The notes beneath the pieces were generated by a model that searched no databases, was not told the DNA's origin, and saw only the letters and a program-made list of their open reading frames with translations. This document shows, piece by piece, positions 51,055-58,026 of a stretch of 60,480 nt of DNA. Every line of letters begins with the position of its first letter. The stretch's first letter is position 1. The stretch spans positions 1 to 60,480 of the forward strand of contig JAIXVE010000312.1 in assembly GCA_027483175.1 (NCBI GenBank). Direction: 5' to 3'. The translations under genes were made by a program, and so were the position numbers. The DNA comes from Verrucomicrobiaceae bacterium. Lineage in GTDB: Bacteria > Verrucomicrobiota > Verrucomicrobiia > Verrucomicrobiales > V1-33.

Positions 51055-51543
51055 ATGCCTAACGTACAAGTCATTCTCAAGGAGAAAATCGCCAGCCTCG
51101 GAGCTGAAGCCGACATCGTCACGGTGAGAGCCGGATATGCGCGCAATTTTCTGGTGCCGCAGGGTAAAGCCTATGAAGCGACGGCGGGGAATCTCCGTCA
51201 CATCAACAATCTGAAGACGCGCCGAGCGGAGCGTGAGACGGCGGAGCGTGCTGAGGCGCAGAACATTGCCGGGAAGCTGCGCAAGGCACCGTTGAGGCTG
51301 ACGCTGGACATCGGGCAAGGCGGCAAGGCGTTTGGAGCGATCACTGCGGCGGACATTGCCGAGGGGATTGCTGCGCAGTTCAAGGTCACGGTGGACCGTC
51401 ACCAGATCGAGCTTGAGAAGCCGATCAAGACGACGGGCAAGCACGAGGTCACGATCAAGATTCATTCGGATGTTGAGGCGGTGCTGAAGCTGGTGGTGAG
51501 CGCGCCGGAAGCGGAAGCTTCGGATGCTGGCGACGCCGAGTGA
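51055..51543 (+). CDS. rplI: 50S ribosomal protein L9
   Basis: 162 aa from the ATG at 51055 (VQVILKEKIASLGAEADIV follows directly, the universal L9 start). It binds 23S rRNA near the L1 stalk and limits frameshifting. The N-domain (MPNVQVILK, VRAGYARNFLVPQGKAYEA) and the C-domain (KAFGAITAADIAEGIAA, IELEKPIKTTGKHEVTIKIH) are complete; the C-terminal tail is Ala/Glu-rich. The usual rpsF-ssb-rpsR neighbours are absent. No Shine-Dalgarno is visible (CAATTTCAGTC precedes the ATG). Local base composition lacks the strong G excess of surrounding genes, as expected of codon choice under translational selection. Confidence 0.97.
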   Translation: MPNVQVILKEKIASLGAEADIVTVRAGYARNFLVPQGKAYEATAGNLRHINNLKTRRAERETAERAEAQNIAGKLRKAPLRLTLDIGQGGKAFGAITAADIAEGIAAQFKVTVDRHQIELEKPIKTTGKHEVTIKIHSDVEAVLKLVVSAPEAEASDAGDAE

Positions 51544-51568
51544 ACGAAGACTACTGAGGATTCAAGAG

Positions 51569-51603
51569 ACCCGGTTCGGACCCGTGCCGTTCCGGGTTTT
51601 TTT
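51569..51603 (+). terminator. Rho-independent terminator after rplI
   Basis: ACCCGG pairs with CCGGGT (with a further 3-bp inner stem after two mismatches) and is followed by seven Ts at 51597-51603. It lies 26 nt after the rplI stop, separating rplI from the coiled-coil operon. Confidence 0.85.
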
Positions 51604-51755
51604 CCGCCGCTACCGAGGAAAAAACTGGTGGTTGCCCTTTGGGAGAAGGAAGCGCGGAAAATTCTCTTGGTTCGCAGTGAAATTCATGTTGTCTTGAACA
51701 GGGTTTGTCTCTAAACAGACCTGAAATTTCCCAACTCACCCTAAGAAGAAATCCT

Positions 51756-52781
51756 ATGTGGAAGCCCTTGTCTGTCGTCTCCGGTATTGCCTTGCTTGCT
51801 GCCGGTGGAATTACTTATACCCAGGTGAAGCCGGAGCTGAGTTCTGAGCGGAAGCAGGCTGATGCTGCCAAGCAGAACAAGGTGAAGGCCGAGCAGAACC
51901 GGGTGAAGGCTGATGAGGCCAAGACCACGGCGGACACGGATTTGTCTGAGGCGAAGGGCGAGTTGCTGAAGAACACGAATGAGAAGACGGAGTCTGAAGC
52001 GGCGTTGGCGGCGAAGACGACGGAGTTGACGGAGGCGGTGACTGCGAAGGAGGCTGCTGAGAAGGAACTGGCGGATCTTGAGACGAAGCTGAAGGATCTT
52101 GGTGGATTGGACACCTTGGTGGCGGAGTTGAAGACCTTGAGTTCGAAGAAGGAGCAATTGGTGGCGTTGATTGCGTCGAAGAAGGCGCAGATTGCGTCGT
52201 CGGTGACGAGCAAGGAGAACGTGGACAAGAACATTGCGCGTCTGCAGAAACTGGACATGTGGCAGCGTTCCGGGACGATGGATGCGAGTTTCACGGCGCG
52301 GGTGTCGGCGGTGAATCCTGATTATGGGTTTGTGGTGATCGGGGCTGGCAATCAGAACCGCGTGGTGAAGCAGGCGAAGTTGGATGTGAAGCGCGGGGAC
52401 AACGTGGTGGGCACGGTGGTGGTGACGCACATTGATGCGGCGCGGTCGATTGCGGAGATTGTGCCTGGGACGGTGGCTGCGGGTGACAATATCCTGCCTG
52501 GAGACACGGTGGTGGTGAATTTTGCTTCGCAGCCGCGTGCTGGCGGTGCTCCGGCGGCGAGTGCGAAGCCAGCGGCGAAGGCGGCTGGTGGTGCGGATCC
52601 TGCTGCTGGGGAAGCGCCTGCGGCGAACGATCCGTTTGCGGCACCTGCTGCGGAAGCGGCTCCTGCGGCGGCACCGGAGGCACCAGCTGCGGAAGCGGCC
52701 CCTGCGGCTGAGGCAGCGCCTGCGGATGCGGCACCTGCTGCGGACGCGCCGATGGAGAAGGCTGCTGATGGTTCCAACTGA
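51756..52781 (+). CDS. Membrane-anchored coiled-coil envelope protein with novel C-terminal beta domain (paralogue A)
   Basis: 342 aa from the ATG at 51756, preceded by AAGAAG. A single hydrophobic segment (about 8-22, VSGIALLAAGGITY) acts as an anchor or uncleaved signal. Residues 28-165 are a long Lys/Glu/Ala heptad coiled coil. Residues about 180-256 form a compact beta domain (AVNPDYGFVVIGAGNQNRVV, LDVKRGDNVVGTVVV, NILPGDTVVV) that is clearly homologous to the next gene's C-terminus. Then comes an Ala/Pro tail of about 85 residues. No known family recognised; the beta domain resembles small barrels that gate or cap envelope complexes. Codons look selected for expression. First gene of a three-gene operon. 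Confidence 0.82.
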   Translation: MWKPLSVVSGIALLAAGGITYTQVKPELSSERKQADAAKQNKVKAEQNRVKADEAKTTADTDLSEAKGELLKNTNEKTESEAALAAKTTELTEAVTAKEAAEKELADLETKLKDLGGLDTLVAELKTLSSKKEQLVALIASKKAQIASSVTSKENVDKNIARLQKLDMWQRSGTMDASFTARVSAVNPDYGFVVIGAGNQNRVVKQAKLDVKRGDNVVGTVVVTHIDAARSIAEIVPGTVAAGDNILPGDTVVVNFASQPRAGGAPAASAKPAAKAAGGADPAAGEAPAANDPFAAPAAEAAPAAAPEAPAAEAAPAAEAAPADAAPAADAPMEKAADGSN

Positions 52782-52825
52782 GCCGGCGTGCGGTACCGAT
52801 CGACTATACCAGTTTTGAATACGAT

Positions 52826-53611
52826 ATGAAAATTCTCTTCATTCTCGGCCTCATTGGCAGCCTTGCATCTGCTGGAATGGCTTTTTACACACGTTCGCAG
52901 AAGGCGGAAGCCCGGCGCACGAAGGACACGCTGAACCGTCAGATTGTGAAGGTTCACGAGGATACTGACCGGGTGATTGGCGAGATCAAGGCCATCCACG
53001 ACACGTGGAAGGAGACCAAGACGAACGCGAAGAACGAGAAGATTGCGTCGAACAAGGCGAAGAAGAACACCGAGGAGAAGGACGGCGAGTTGAAGACGGT
53101 GAAGACTGCGCACGAGGAAGTTCTGGCGAAGCGCCAGCAGATGAACGACGAGATCAATCGGATTCTGGGAGCGAACGGGACGCCTGAGGAAGTGCTGGCG
53201 AAGGTTGAGGCGCTGAAGGGTGAAATTGACGTGGCGACGAAGGAAGACGACACCCTGACGAAGGACCTTGATGTTGCGAAGAAGGCTTTGGCTGATGCGA
53301 AGACCAAGGAAGACCGGTTCAAGGACATTCAAGCGGCGCGTGAGAAGGCGATCCGCTTGGGTGCGACGAAGGGCACGGTTGGTGCGGTGAACACGGACTG
53401 GGGCTTTGTGGTGGTGAACATGGGCAGCAACCAGGGTGTTACGGTTGATTCCAAGCTGCTGGTGAAGCGCGGGTTGCAGATGATCGGGAAGGTCAACATT
53501 CTGCAGATCAATGCGAATCAGACGGTGGCGGACATCAAGCCGAGTGATTTGATTCCTGGGCAGCAGATTCTGCCTGGGGACTCCGTGGTTTTTGAACCGG
53601 CGGGCAACTGA
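52826..53611 (+). CDS. Membrane-anchored coiled-coil envelope protein (paralogue B)
   Basis: 261 aa. The start at 52826 gives MKILFILGLIGSLASAGMAF, a single N-terminal membrane anchor or signal. Residues 25-175 are a Lys/Glu-rich coiled coil, interrupted near 115-120 by a Gly-Asn-Gly turn (GANGTPEEV). Residues 183-257 repeat the beta domain of paralogue A: shared positions include AVN-x-D-x-GFVV, LVKRG, IG-x-V, A-x-I-x-P and ILPGD-x-VV. It lacks the Ala/Pro tail. It lies 44 nt after paralogue A, and plus-strand G excess is absent in its 5' half, consistent with strong expression. Function unknown; a paired envelope spacer or scaffold is inference. Confidence 0.85.
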   Translation: MKILFILGLIGSLASAGMAFYTRSQKAEARRTKDTLNRQIVKVHEDTDRVIGEIKAIHDTWKETKTNAKNEKIASNKAKKNTEEKDGELKTVKTAHEEVLAKRQQMNDEINRILGANGTPEEVLAKVEALKGEIDVATKEDDTLTKDLDVAKKALADAKTKEDRFKDIQAAREKAIRLGATKGTVGAVNTDWGFVVVNMGSNQGVTVDSKLLVKRGLQMIGKVNILQINANQTVADIKPSDLIPGQQILPGDSVVFEPAGN

Positions 53612-53631
53612 GAATCCTAGTGATTGTGATC

Positions 53632-53835
53632 ATGAAAGCTTCGATTCTGCGGATTGGGATGGGACTGGCGATGGCGGCGATGATGGTGTCGTGTGCCAGC
53701 GATGACCCGACGCCGAAGAAGAAGAAGAAGCCGCGGCCGCCCCTTCCTGGGGAAGAGAAGTCGGATCTTTCATGGAATCGTCCGGTTCGTTCTGCGGACA
53801 TTGCGAATCCCTTGGGGATGCCGACGAGCCGCTGA
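53632..53835 (+). CDS. Small lipoprotein (67 aa)
   Basis: 67 aa from the ATG at 53632. GMGLAMAAMMVSC ends in a lipobox (V-S-C), so the mature protein of about 45 residues starts at Cys followed by AS-DD, then a polylysine/Pro stretch (KKKKKPRPPLPGEE) and a short tail (SWNRPVRSADIANPLGMPTS). It resembles small lipoproteins that tether or bridge to peptidoglycan, but no known family is recognised. It lies 20 nt after paralogue B and before a terminator, so the three genes form one operon. Confidence 0.8.
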   Translation: MKASILRIGMGLAMAAMMVSCASDDPTPKKKKKPRPPLPGEEKSDLSWNRPVRSADIANPLGMPTSR

Positions 53836-53864
53836 GCGGACGGGTATTCCGGGTGATTGATTTA

Positions 53865-53905
53865 CGAGCCAGTGCTCATTTCGATGGGCGCTGGCTCGAT
53901 TATTT
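53865..53905 (+). terminator. Terminator after the coiled-coil operon
   Basis: An 11-bp stem (53865-53875 with 53888-53898, one G-U pair) with a 12-nt loop is followed by ATTATTT. It lies 29 nt after the lipoprotein stop and closes the operon. Confidence 0.75.
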
Positions 53906-54102
53906 CGGGTGAGGGACGGCTACGGGGTGGGGGCTTGGTGATGAGGTGGGTGCCGAGAGCCTTGGGGAATTGAATTTTTGGAGCGGGTGTGACCGTTGTG
54001 GCGGGCTGAAGAAGATTGAAGAGGATGGTTGCGTGCGGCGGGATGGCATGCACTCAGGTGGCGTCGGCGAGTTCCCGAAAGTTTTTCAATGCAGCAAATC
54101 TC

Positions 54103-55146
54103 ATGAGTACCCCAGTCAACTATCGTTTTTCGTTTGGTCCGTGGAACATCAGTGAGGGTGGTGATCCCTTTGGACCGGAAGTGCGGGCGGCGTTTCCGCA
54201 TGAGGAGAAGTATGCGTTGTACCGGCCGCTGGGGTTTGAAGGGGTGCAGTTTCACGATGACGACGTGGTGCCGGGGATGGACGGGTTGTCGCCGGAGCAG
54301 ATTCTGCGGAAGGCTGGTGAGGTGAAGGCGATGCTGGGGAATCAGGGATTGACGCCGGAGTTTGTGGCACCGCGGCTGTGGTTTGCGGATCAGACGGTGG
54401 ATGGCGGGTACACGTCGAACAGTGCGGTGGACCGGGCGTATGCGTGGGACCGGACGAAGAAGGCGGTGGACATTGCGAATGCGGTGGGGAGCAAGGCGCT
54501 GGTGCTGTGGCTGGCGCGTGAGGGTTCGTACATCCGGGAATCGAAGGATGCGCGGTTGGCGTACCAGCGTTTGCTGGACACGGTGAATGCGGTGCTGGAG
54601 TACGACAAATCGATCGAGATCTGGATCGAGCCGAAGCCGAACGAGCCGACGGATCAGGCGTATGTGCCGACGATCGGGCATGCTTTGGCGTTGTCGTATG
54701 CATCGAGTGATCATCGGCGGGTGAAGGGTTTGATTGAGAGTGCGCACGCGATGCTGGCGGGTTTGGATGCGAGTGACGAGATGGCGTTTGCGCTGGCGCA
54801 CGACAAACTGGCGAGCGTGCATTTGAATGATCAGAACGGGTTGAAGTATGACCAGGACAAGAACTTCGGTGGGGCGAACCTGCGTGGGGCGTTCAACCAG
54901 GTGCGGGTGCTGGAGGAGGCTGGTTACGGGAGCCGCGGGGAATTTGTGGGATTGGATGTGAAGGCGATGCGGACGCAGCGCGGGTTGCCGGTGACGGAGC
55001 ATCTGAAGAACAGCCGGGAGTTGTTCCTGCATCTGGTGGAGAAGGTGCGCACGCTGGACAACGGCCTGGTGGGGCAGTATCGGGACGCGCGGGATTATGA
55101 GGCGCTGGAGCTTTACGTGCTGAAGCACCTGATGGGGGTGAAGTGA
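54103..55146 (+). CDS. Xylose-isomerase-like sugar isomerase
   Basis: 347 aa from the ATG at 54103 (the longer frame to 54016 lacks conserved sequence). TIM-barrel isomerase of the class-I xylose isomerase type. By eye-alignment: catalytic H51 and D54 (GVQFHDDD), W136, E176 and K178 (WIEPKPNEP), E212 and H215, D250 and D252 (KYDQD), and D285 (GLDVKAMRT). The family interconverts aldoses and ketoses with two divalent metals. One difference stands out: the metal-1 aspartate (Streptomyces D245) aligns with H240. That and overall divergence leave the sugar uncertain. A class-I aldolase follows by 25 nt, suggesting a catabolic pair. Confidence 0.82.
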   Translation: MSTPVNYRFSFGPWNISEGGDPFGPEVRAAFPHEEKYALYRPLGFEGVQFHDDDVVPGMDGLSPEQILRKAGEVKAMLGNQGLTPEFVAPRLWFADQTVDGGYTSNSAVDRAYAWDRTKKAVDIANAVGSKALVLWLAREGSYIRESKDARLAYQRLLDTVNAVLEYDKSIEIWIEPKPNEPTDQAYVPTIGHALALSYASSDHRRVKGLIESAHAMLAGLDASDEMAFALAHDKLASVHLNDQNGLKYDQDKNFGGANLRGAFNQVRVLEEAGYGSRGEFVGLDVKAMRTQRGLPVTEHLKNSRELFLHLVEKVRTLDNGLVGQYRDARDYEALELYVLKHLMGVK

Positions 55147-55171
55147 GGGAGGGCGGAAACAAATTTGTTCT

Positions 55172-56005
55172 ATGAAATCGTATCGACTCAATCGACTCTT
55201 CAACGGGAAGTCCGGCCGCTGTTTCGACGTGGCGGTTGACCATGGATTTTTCAATCAGCCTGGGTTTCTGCAGGGGATTGAGGACATGCGGAAGGTGCTG
55301 GCGGTGCTGGTGGATGCTGCACCTGACGCGATCCAATTGACGCTGGGGCAGGCGCGGCATCTGCAGGAGATTCGGGGGCGGCAGAAGCCGTCGCTGGTGC
55401 TGCGGACGGATGTGGCGAACATTTATGGGAAGGAACTGCCGAGCAGCCGATTCAGTCTGATGATTGAGGAGACGATGCTGCAGGCGGTGCGTGTGGATGC
55501 GGCGTGTGTGTGTGTGAATCTGTTTCAGATTCCGGGAGCGCCGGAGGTGCATGAGCAGTGTGTGGAGAACATTCTGAGATTGAAGCCGCAGGCGGATTAT
55601 TACGGGATGCCGATGATGATTGAGCCCCTAGTGTTCCGGCCGAATGCGGAGGCTGGGGGGTACATGGTGAACGGGGATCTGACGGCGATCATGCACCTTG
55701 TGAGGCAGGCGGTGGAGCTTGGGGCGGACATCATCAAGGCGGATCCGACGGATGATGTGAGTGTGTATCACAAGGTGGTGGAGACGGCGGCGGGGATTCC
55801 GGTGCTGGTGCGTGGGGGTGGTCGGGTGAGTGACCGGGAGATTCTGGAGCGGACGGAAGGGTTGCTAGGGCAGGGGGCGGCTGGGATTGTGTATGGCCGG
55901 AATGTGATTCAGCATCCATCGCCGCGCGGGATTACGCGTGCGTTGATGGCGATGGTCCATGACGGGGCGTCGGTGGAGAGTGCACTTGCCATGGTGACAG
56001 CATGA
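55172..56005 (+). CDS. Class-I aldolase (DeoC/FbaB/LacD superfamily)
   Basis: 277 aa, cytosolic TIM barrel. FDVAVDHGFFNQPGF early in the chain is the family substrate loop; DIIKADPTDDVSVYHKVV contains the likely Schiff-base lysine; VLVRGGGRVSDREIL and GAAGIVYGRNVIQHPSPRGI form the phosphate-binding end. These match fructose-bisphosphate aldolase class I and LsrF/Cgl0159-type proteins. It would cleave a ketose phosphate after the upstream isomerase and a kinase, though no kinase is next to it. The stop overlaps the next gene's ATG (ATGA), so the AlkD-like protein is translationally coupled. Confidence 0.85.
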   Translation: MKSYRLNRLFNGKSGRCFDVAVDHGFFNQPGFLQGIEDMRKVLAVLVDAAPDAIQLTLGQARHLQEIRGRQKPSLVLRTDVANIYGKELPSSRFSLMIEETMLQAVRVDAACVCVNLFQIPGAPEVHEQCVENILRLKPQADYYGMPMMIEPLVFRPNAEAGGYMVNGDLTAIMHLVRQAVELGADIIKADPTDDVSVYHKVVETAAGIPVLVRGGGRVSDREILERTEGLLGQGAAGIVYGRNVIQHPSPRGITRALMAMVHDGASVESALAMVTA

Positions 56006-56709
56006 CCTTGCCGGAGGTGATGACGCGGCTGGCCGCGCTGGGGACAGAGCAGACGAAGAAGACGCTGATGCGTCATGGTGCGCCGGAGCCCCTTGCGGGG
56101 GTTCGGGTGGCGGATCTGCAGCCATTGCGGAAGCAATTGAAGGGGAAGCAGCAGCTGGCGATGGAGCTGTATGCCACTGGGCATTCGGATGCGATGTATC
56201 TGGCGGGATTGATTGCGGATGGTGCGAAGATGACGGTGGAGGAGTTGGATGCGTGGGCGGCGGGAGCGAAGTGGCATCTGCATGCGGGGACGACGGTGCC
56301 GAGTGTGGCGGCGGAGCATCCTGAGGGAATGGCGTGTGCGGAGCGGTGGATTGCGTCTGCGGATGCGATGGTGGCGACGAGCGGGTGGTCGACTCTGGCG
56401 GCATTGGTTTCGACGGTGCCGGATGATGCATTGCCGGTGCAGCGGCTGAAGGACTTGCTGGACCGGGCGGTGCGGGCGCTGCCGAAGGCTCCGGACCGGG
56501 TGCGTTATGCTATGAACGGGTATGTGATTGCGTGCGGGGCGTATTGCGAGCCAGCGGCGTCGCATGCGCTGGGGGTGGCGCGGGCGATTGGGAAGGTGAA
56601 GGTCGATATGGGGCGGACGGCGTGCAAGGTTCCGGATGCGGAGGATTACATTGCGCGGAGCCGGAGGGACGGGAAGGCGGCGCCGAAGCGCAAGACGGTG
56701 AGGTGTTAG
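56002..56709 (+). CDS. AlkD-like DNA alkylation repair protein
   Basis: 235 aa, all-helical HEAT-like fold. GVRVADLQPLRKQLKGKQQL followed by LAMELYATGHSDAMYLAGLI is the typical entry to the DNA-alkylation-repair family; VATSGWSTLAALVSTVP and RYAMNGYVIACGAYC follow later. AlkD removes bulky or cationic alkylated bases without base flipping. Key AlkD catalytic residues (Trp, Asp, Arg around positions 109-150 in the B. cereus enzyme) cannot be placed with confidence here, so a DNA-repair role is likely but activity is not assured. It overlaps the aldolase stop by 4 nt, an odd partner for a sugar operon. It converges with the rhodanese gene, ending 3 nt inside it. Confidence 0.8.
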   Translation: MTLPEVMTRLAALGTEQTKKTLMRHGAPEPLAGVRVADLQPLRKQLKGKQQLAMELYATGHSDAMYLAGLIADGAKMTVEELDAWAAGAKWHLHAGTTVPSVAAEHPEGMACAERWIASADAMVATSGWSTLAALVSTVPDDALPVQRLKDLLDRAVRALPKAPDRVRYAMNGYVIACGAYCEPAASHALGVARAIGKVKVDMGRTACKVPDAEDYIARSRRDGKAAPKRKTVRC

Positions 56710-57173
56710 GGTCTTGTCGGGGCGGTGGCGGCCTGCCATGCGGGCCAGCCGCCGTGGAGGACGTGGACCTCGCGGTCGCCGATGGGGACCTCGTAGCGGA
56801 GGCGGTTGCGGACGGCTTTGCTGGCGGCGCATTTCTGGGCGTCGCAGTAGATGACGAGCGGACGTCTGGCGTCGTCGGCGTCGAGGATTTTGATGAAAGG
56901 GAACATGAGGTCCGACCATTCCTGGTCGGTGAGTCGGATGGCTCCGGGGATGTGGGCGAGGGCGAACTGGGAGTTGGAGCGGGCGTCGACCCAGATGACG
57001 CCGCGGGATTTTTCGAGGGCGAGGGCGTCGGCGACGGAGATTTCGTCGGGGTCGGCGGATTCTGCGGTGAGGTAGAGGGCGGGGCGGTCCGGGTGGAACC
57101 GGTAGGTGAGGCCTGCGGCGGCGGCGGCGAGGGCGAGGAGGAGGGCGGCCTGAGCGGCGGCGCGGGGGATCAT
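56706..57173 (-). CDS. Membrane-anchored rhodanese-like protein
   Basis: 155 aa from the ATG at 57173. That ATG overlaps the DUF1573 stop as ATGA, which decides it over the longer open frame. Residues 8-22 are a membrane anchor (AALLLALAAAAAGL). Residues about 43-150 form a rhodanese domain: WVDARSNSQFALAHIPGAI, the active-site loop IYCDAQKCAASKAV (C110, with C115 nearby) and VHVLHGGWPAWQ. The domain should face the periplasm. A Cys-D-A-Q-K-C loop with two cysteines suggests a persulfide or sulfur-relay role more than plain thiosulfate transfer. Coupled to a DUF1573 lipoprotein gene. Confidence 0.88.
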   Translation of the reverse strand: MIPRAAAQAALLLALAAAAAGLTYRFHPDRPALYLTAESADPDEISVADALALEKSRGVIWVDARSNSQFALAHIPGAIRLTDQEWSDLMFPFIKILDADDARRPLVIYCDAQKCAASKAVRNRLRYEVPIGDREVHVLHGGWPAWQAATAPTRP

Positions 57174-57979
57174 GGAGGGGTGGTGGGAGCGGCGGGTTGC
57201 GGGCGGGCGACGTTGAAGAAGAGGAGTTTCTTGCGGTAGCGTTCCCATGGGGCGTCGGTTTCGACGCGGAGCATGCCGAGCATTGGTTCGGCGGTGGACT
57301 GAGGTGTCAGGGTGATGATGTATTCACGGCCTGGGGTGACCTCGCGTGCGGAGGCGAGCATCTGGTCGCGGGAGGAGACGGTGTTGGTGATGCGGATGGG
57401 CTGATCGCCGAGGATCCGGATGCGGATTTCCTTGGGATCGGGGGCGTCCCCGACGGACCATTTGAGGGTGGGCGGGACGGTTTCGTAGAGGAGCGGGATG
57501 GTGACGGCGAGGGTGAGCTGGGTTTCGCCGGCAGGGGAGGAGTCGGTGGTGACGCCGATGGATTTCTCGATTTCGCCTTCGAAGCTACCGAGGTCGAAGA
57601 CGGCGTCGATGGTGCCTGACTGACCGGGTTGGTATTCGCGGCGACCGTCGCTGGTATTGACGCTGAGACAGGAGCAGTAGGCGCGGATGTCGGTGATGCG
57701 GACTGTGGAGGGGCCGGTGATTTTGAAGGGGAAGGAGCCGCGGACTTGGGATTCCGAGTGGGCGGCGGTGATGCTGAGTCGGGGTTTTTCGAAAGTGATG
57801 CTGCCGACCACGATGGGAGGGGCGTCGGGTGGCGGGGTGGGGGCGGCGGGGGATGTGTCGGCGGAGGAAGCGGCTGGTGTGGGCGGTGGGGCCGGTGAGG
57901 GTGGCGGGGTGCGGTCGCAGCTGGAGAGACCCGGGAGTGCGCCGGTGATAATGATTGCCCGCAGCAGAGGAGAGGTCAT
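57170..57979 (-). CDS. DUF1573 lipoprotein
   Basis: 269 aa. The signal ends LPGLSSC with a lipobox Cys at 21, followed by a Pro/Ala/Thr-rich linker (22-55). Residues about 57-160 are the DUF1573 immunoglobulin-like domain: SITFEKPRLSI, FPFKITGPSTVRITDIRAYC, the CSC pair in AYCSCLSV, and the GTIDAVFDLGSFEGEIEKSI strand. A second beta domain follows (160-262). DUF1573 proteins are exported, with no established role; the closely spaced cysteines and the coupled rhodanese hint at thiol or sulfur chemistry in the periplasm, which is inference. Divergent from the esterase gene across 47 nt. Confidence 0.87.
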   Translation of the reverse strand: MTSPLLRAIIITGALPGLSSCDRTPPPSPAPPPTPAASSADTSPAAPTPPPDAPPIVVGSITFEKPRLSITAAHSESQVRGSFPFKITGPSTVRITDIRAYCSCLSVNTSDGRREYQPGQSGTIDAVFDLGSFEGEIEKSIGVTTDSSPAGETQLTLAVTIPLLYETVPPTLKWSVGDAPDPKEIRIRILGDQPIRITNTVSSRDQMLASAREVTPGREYIITLTPQSTAEPMLGMLRVETDAPWERYRKKLLFFNVARPQPAAPTTPP

Positions 57980-58026
57980 ACGGTGGGGACGATAATGCTC
58001 CGTGGCGGAGCGCCAACCTGAATTCC

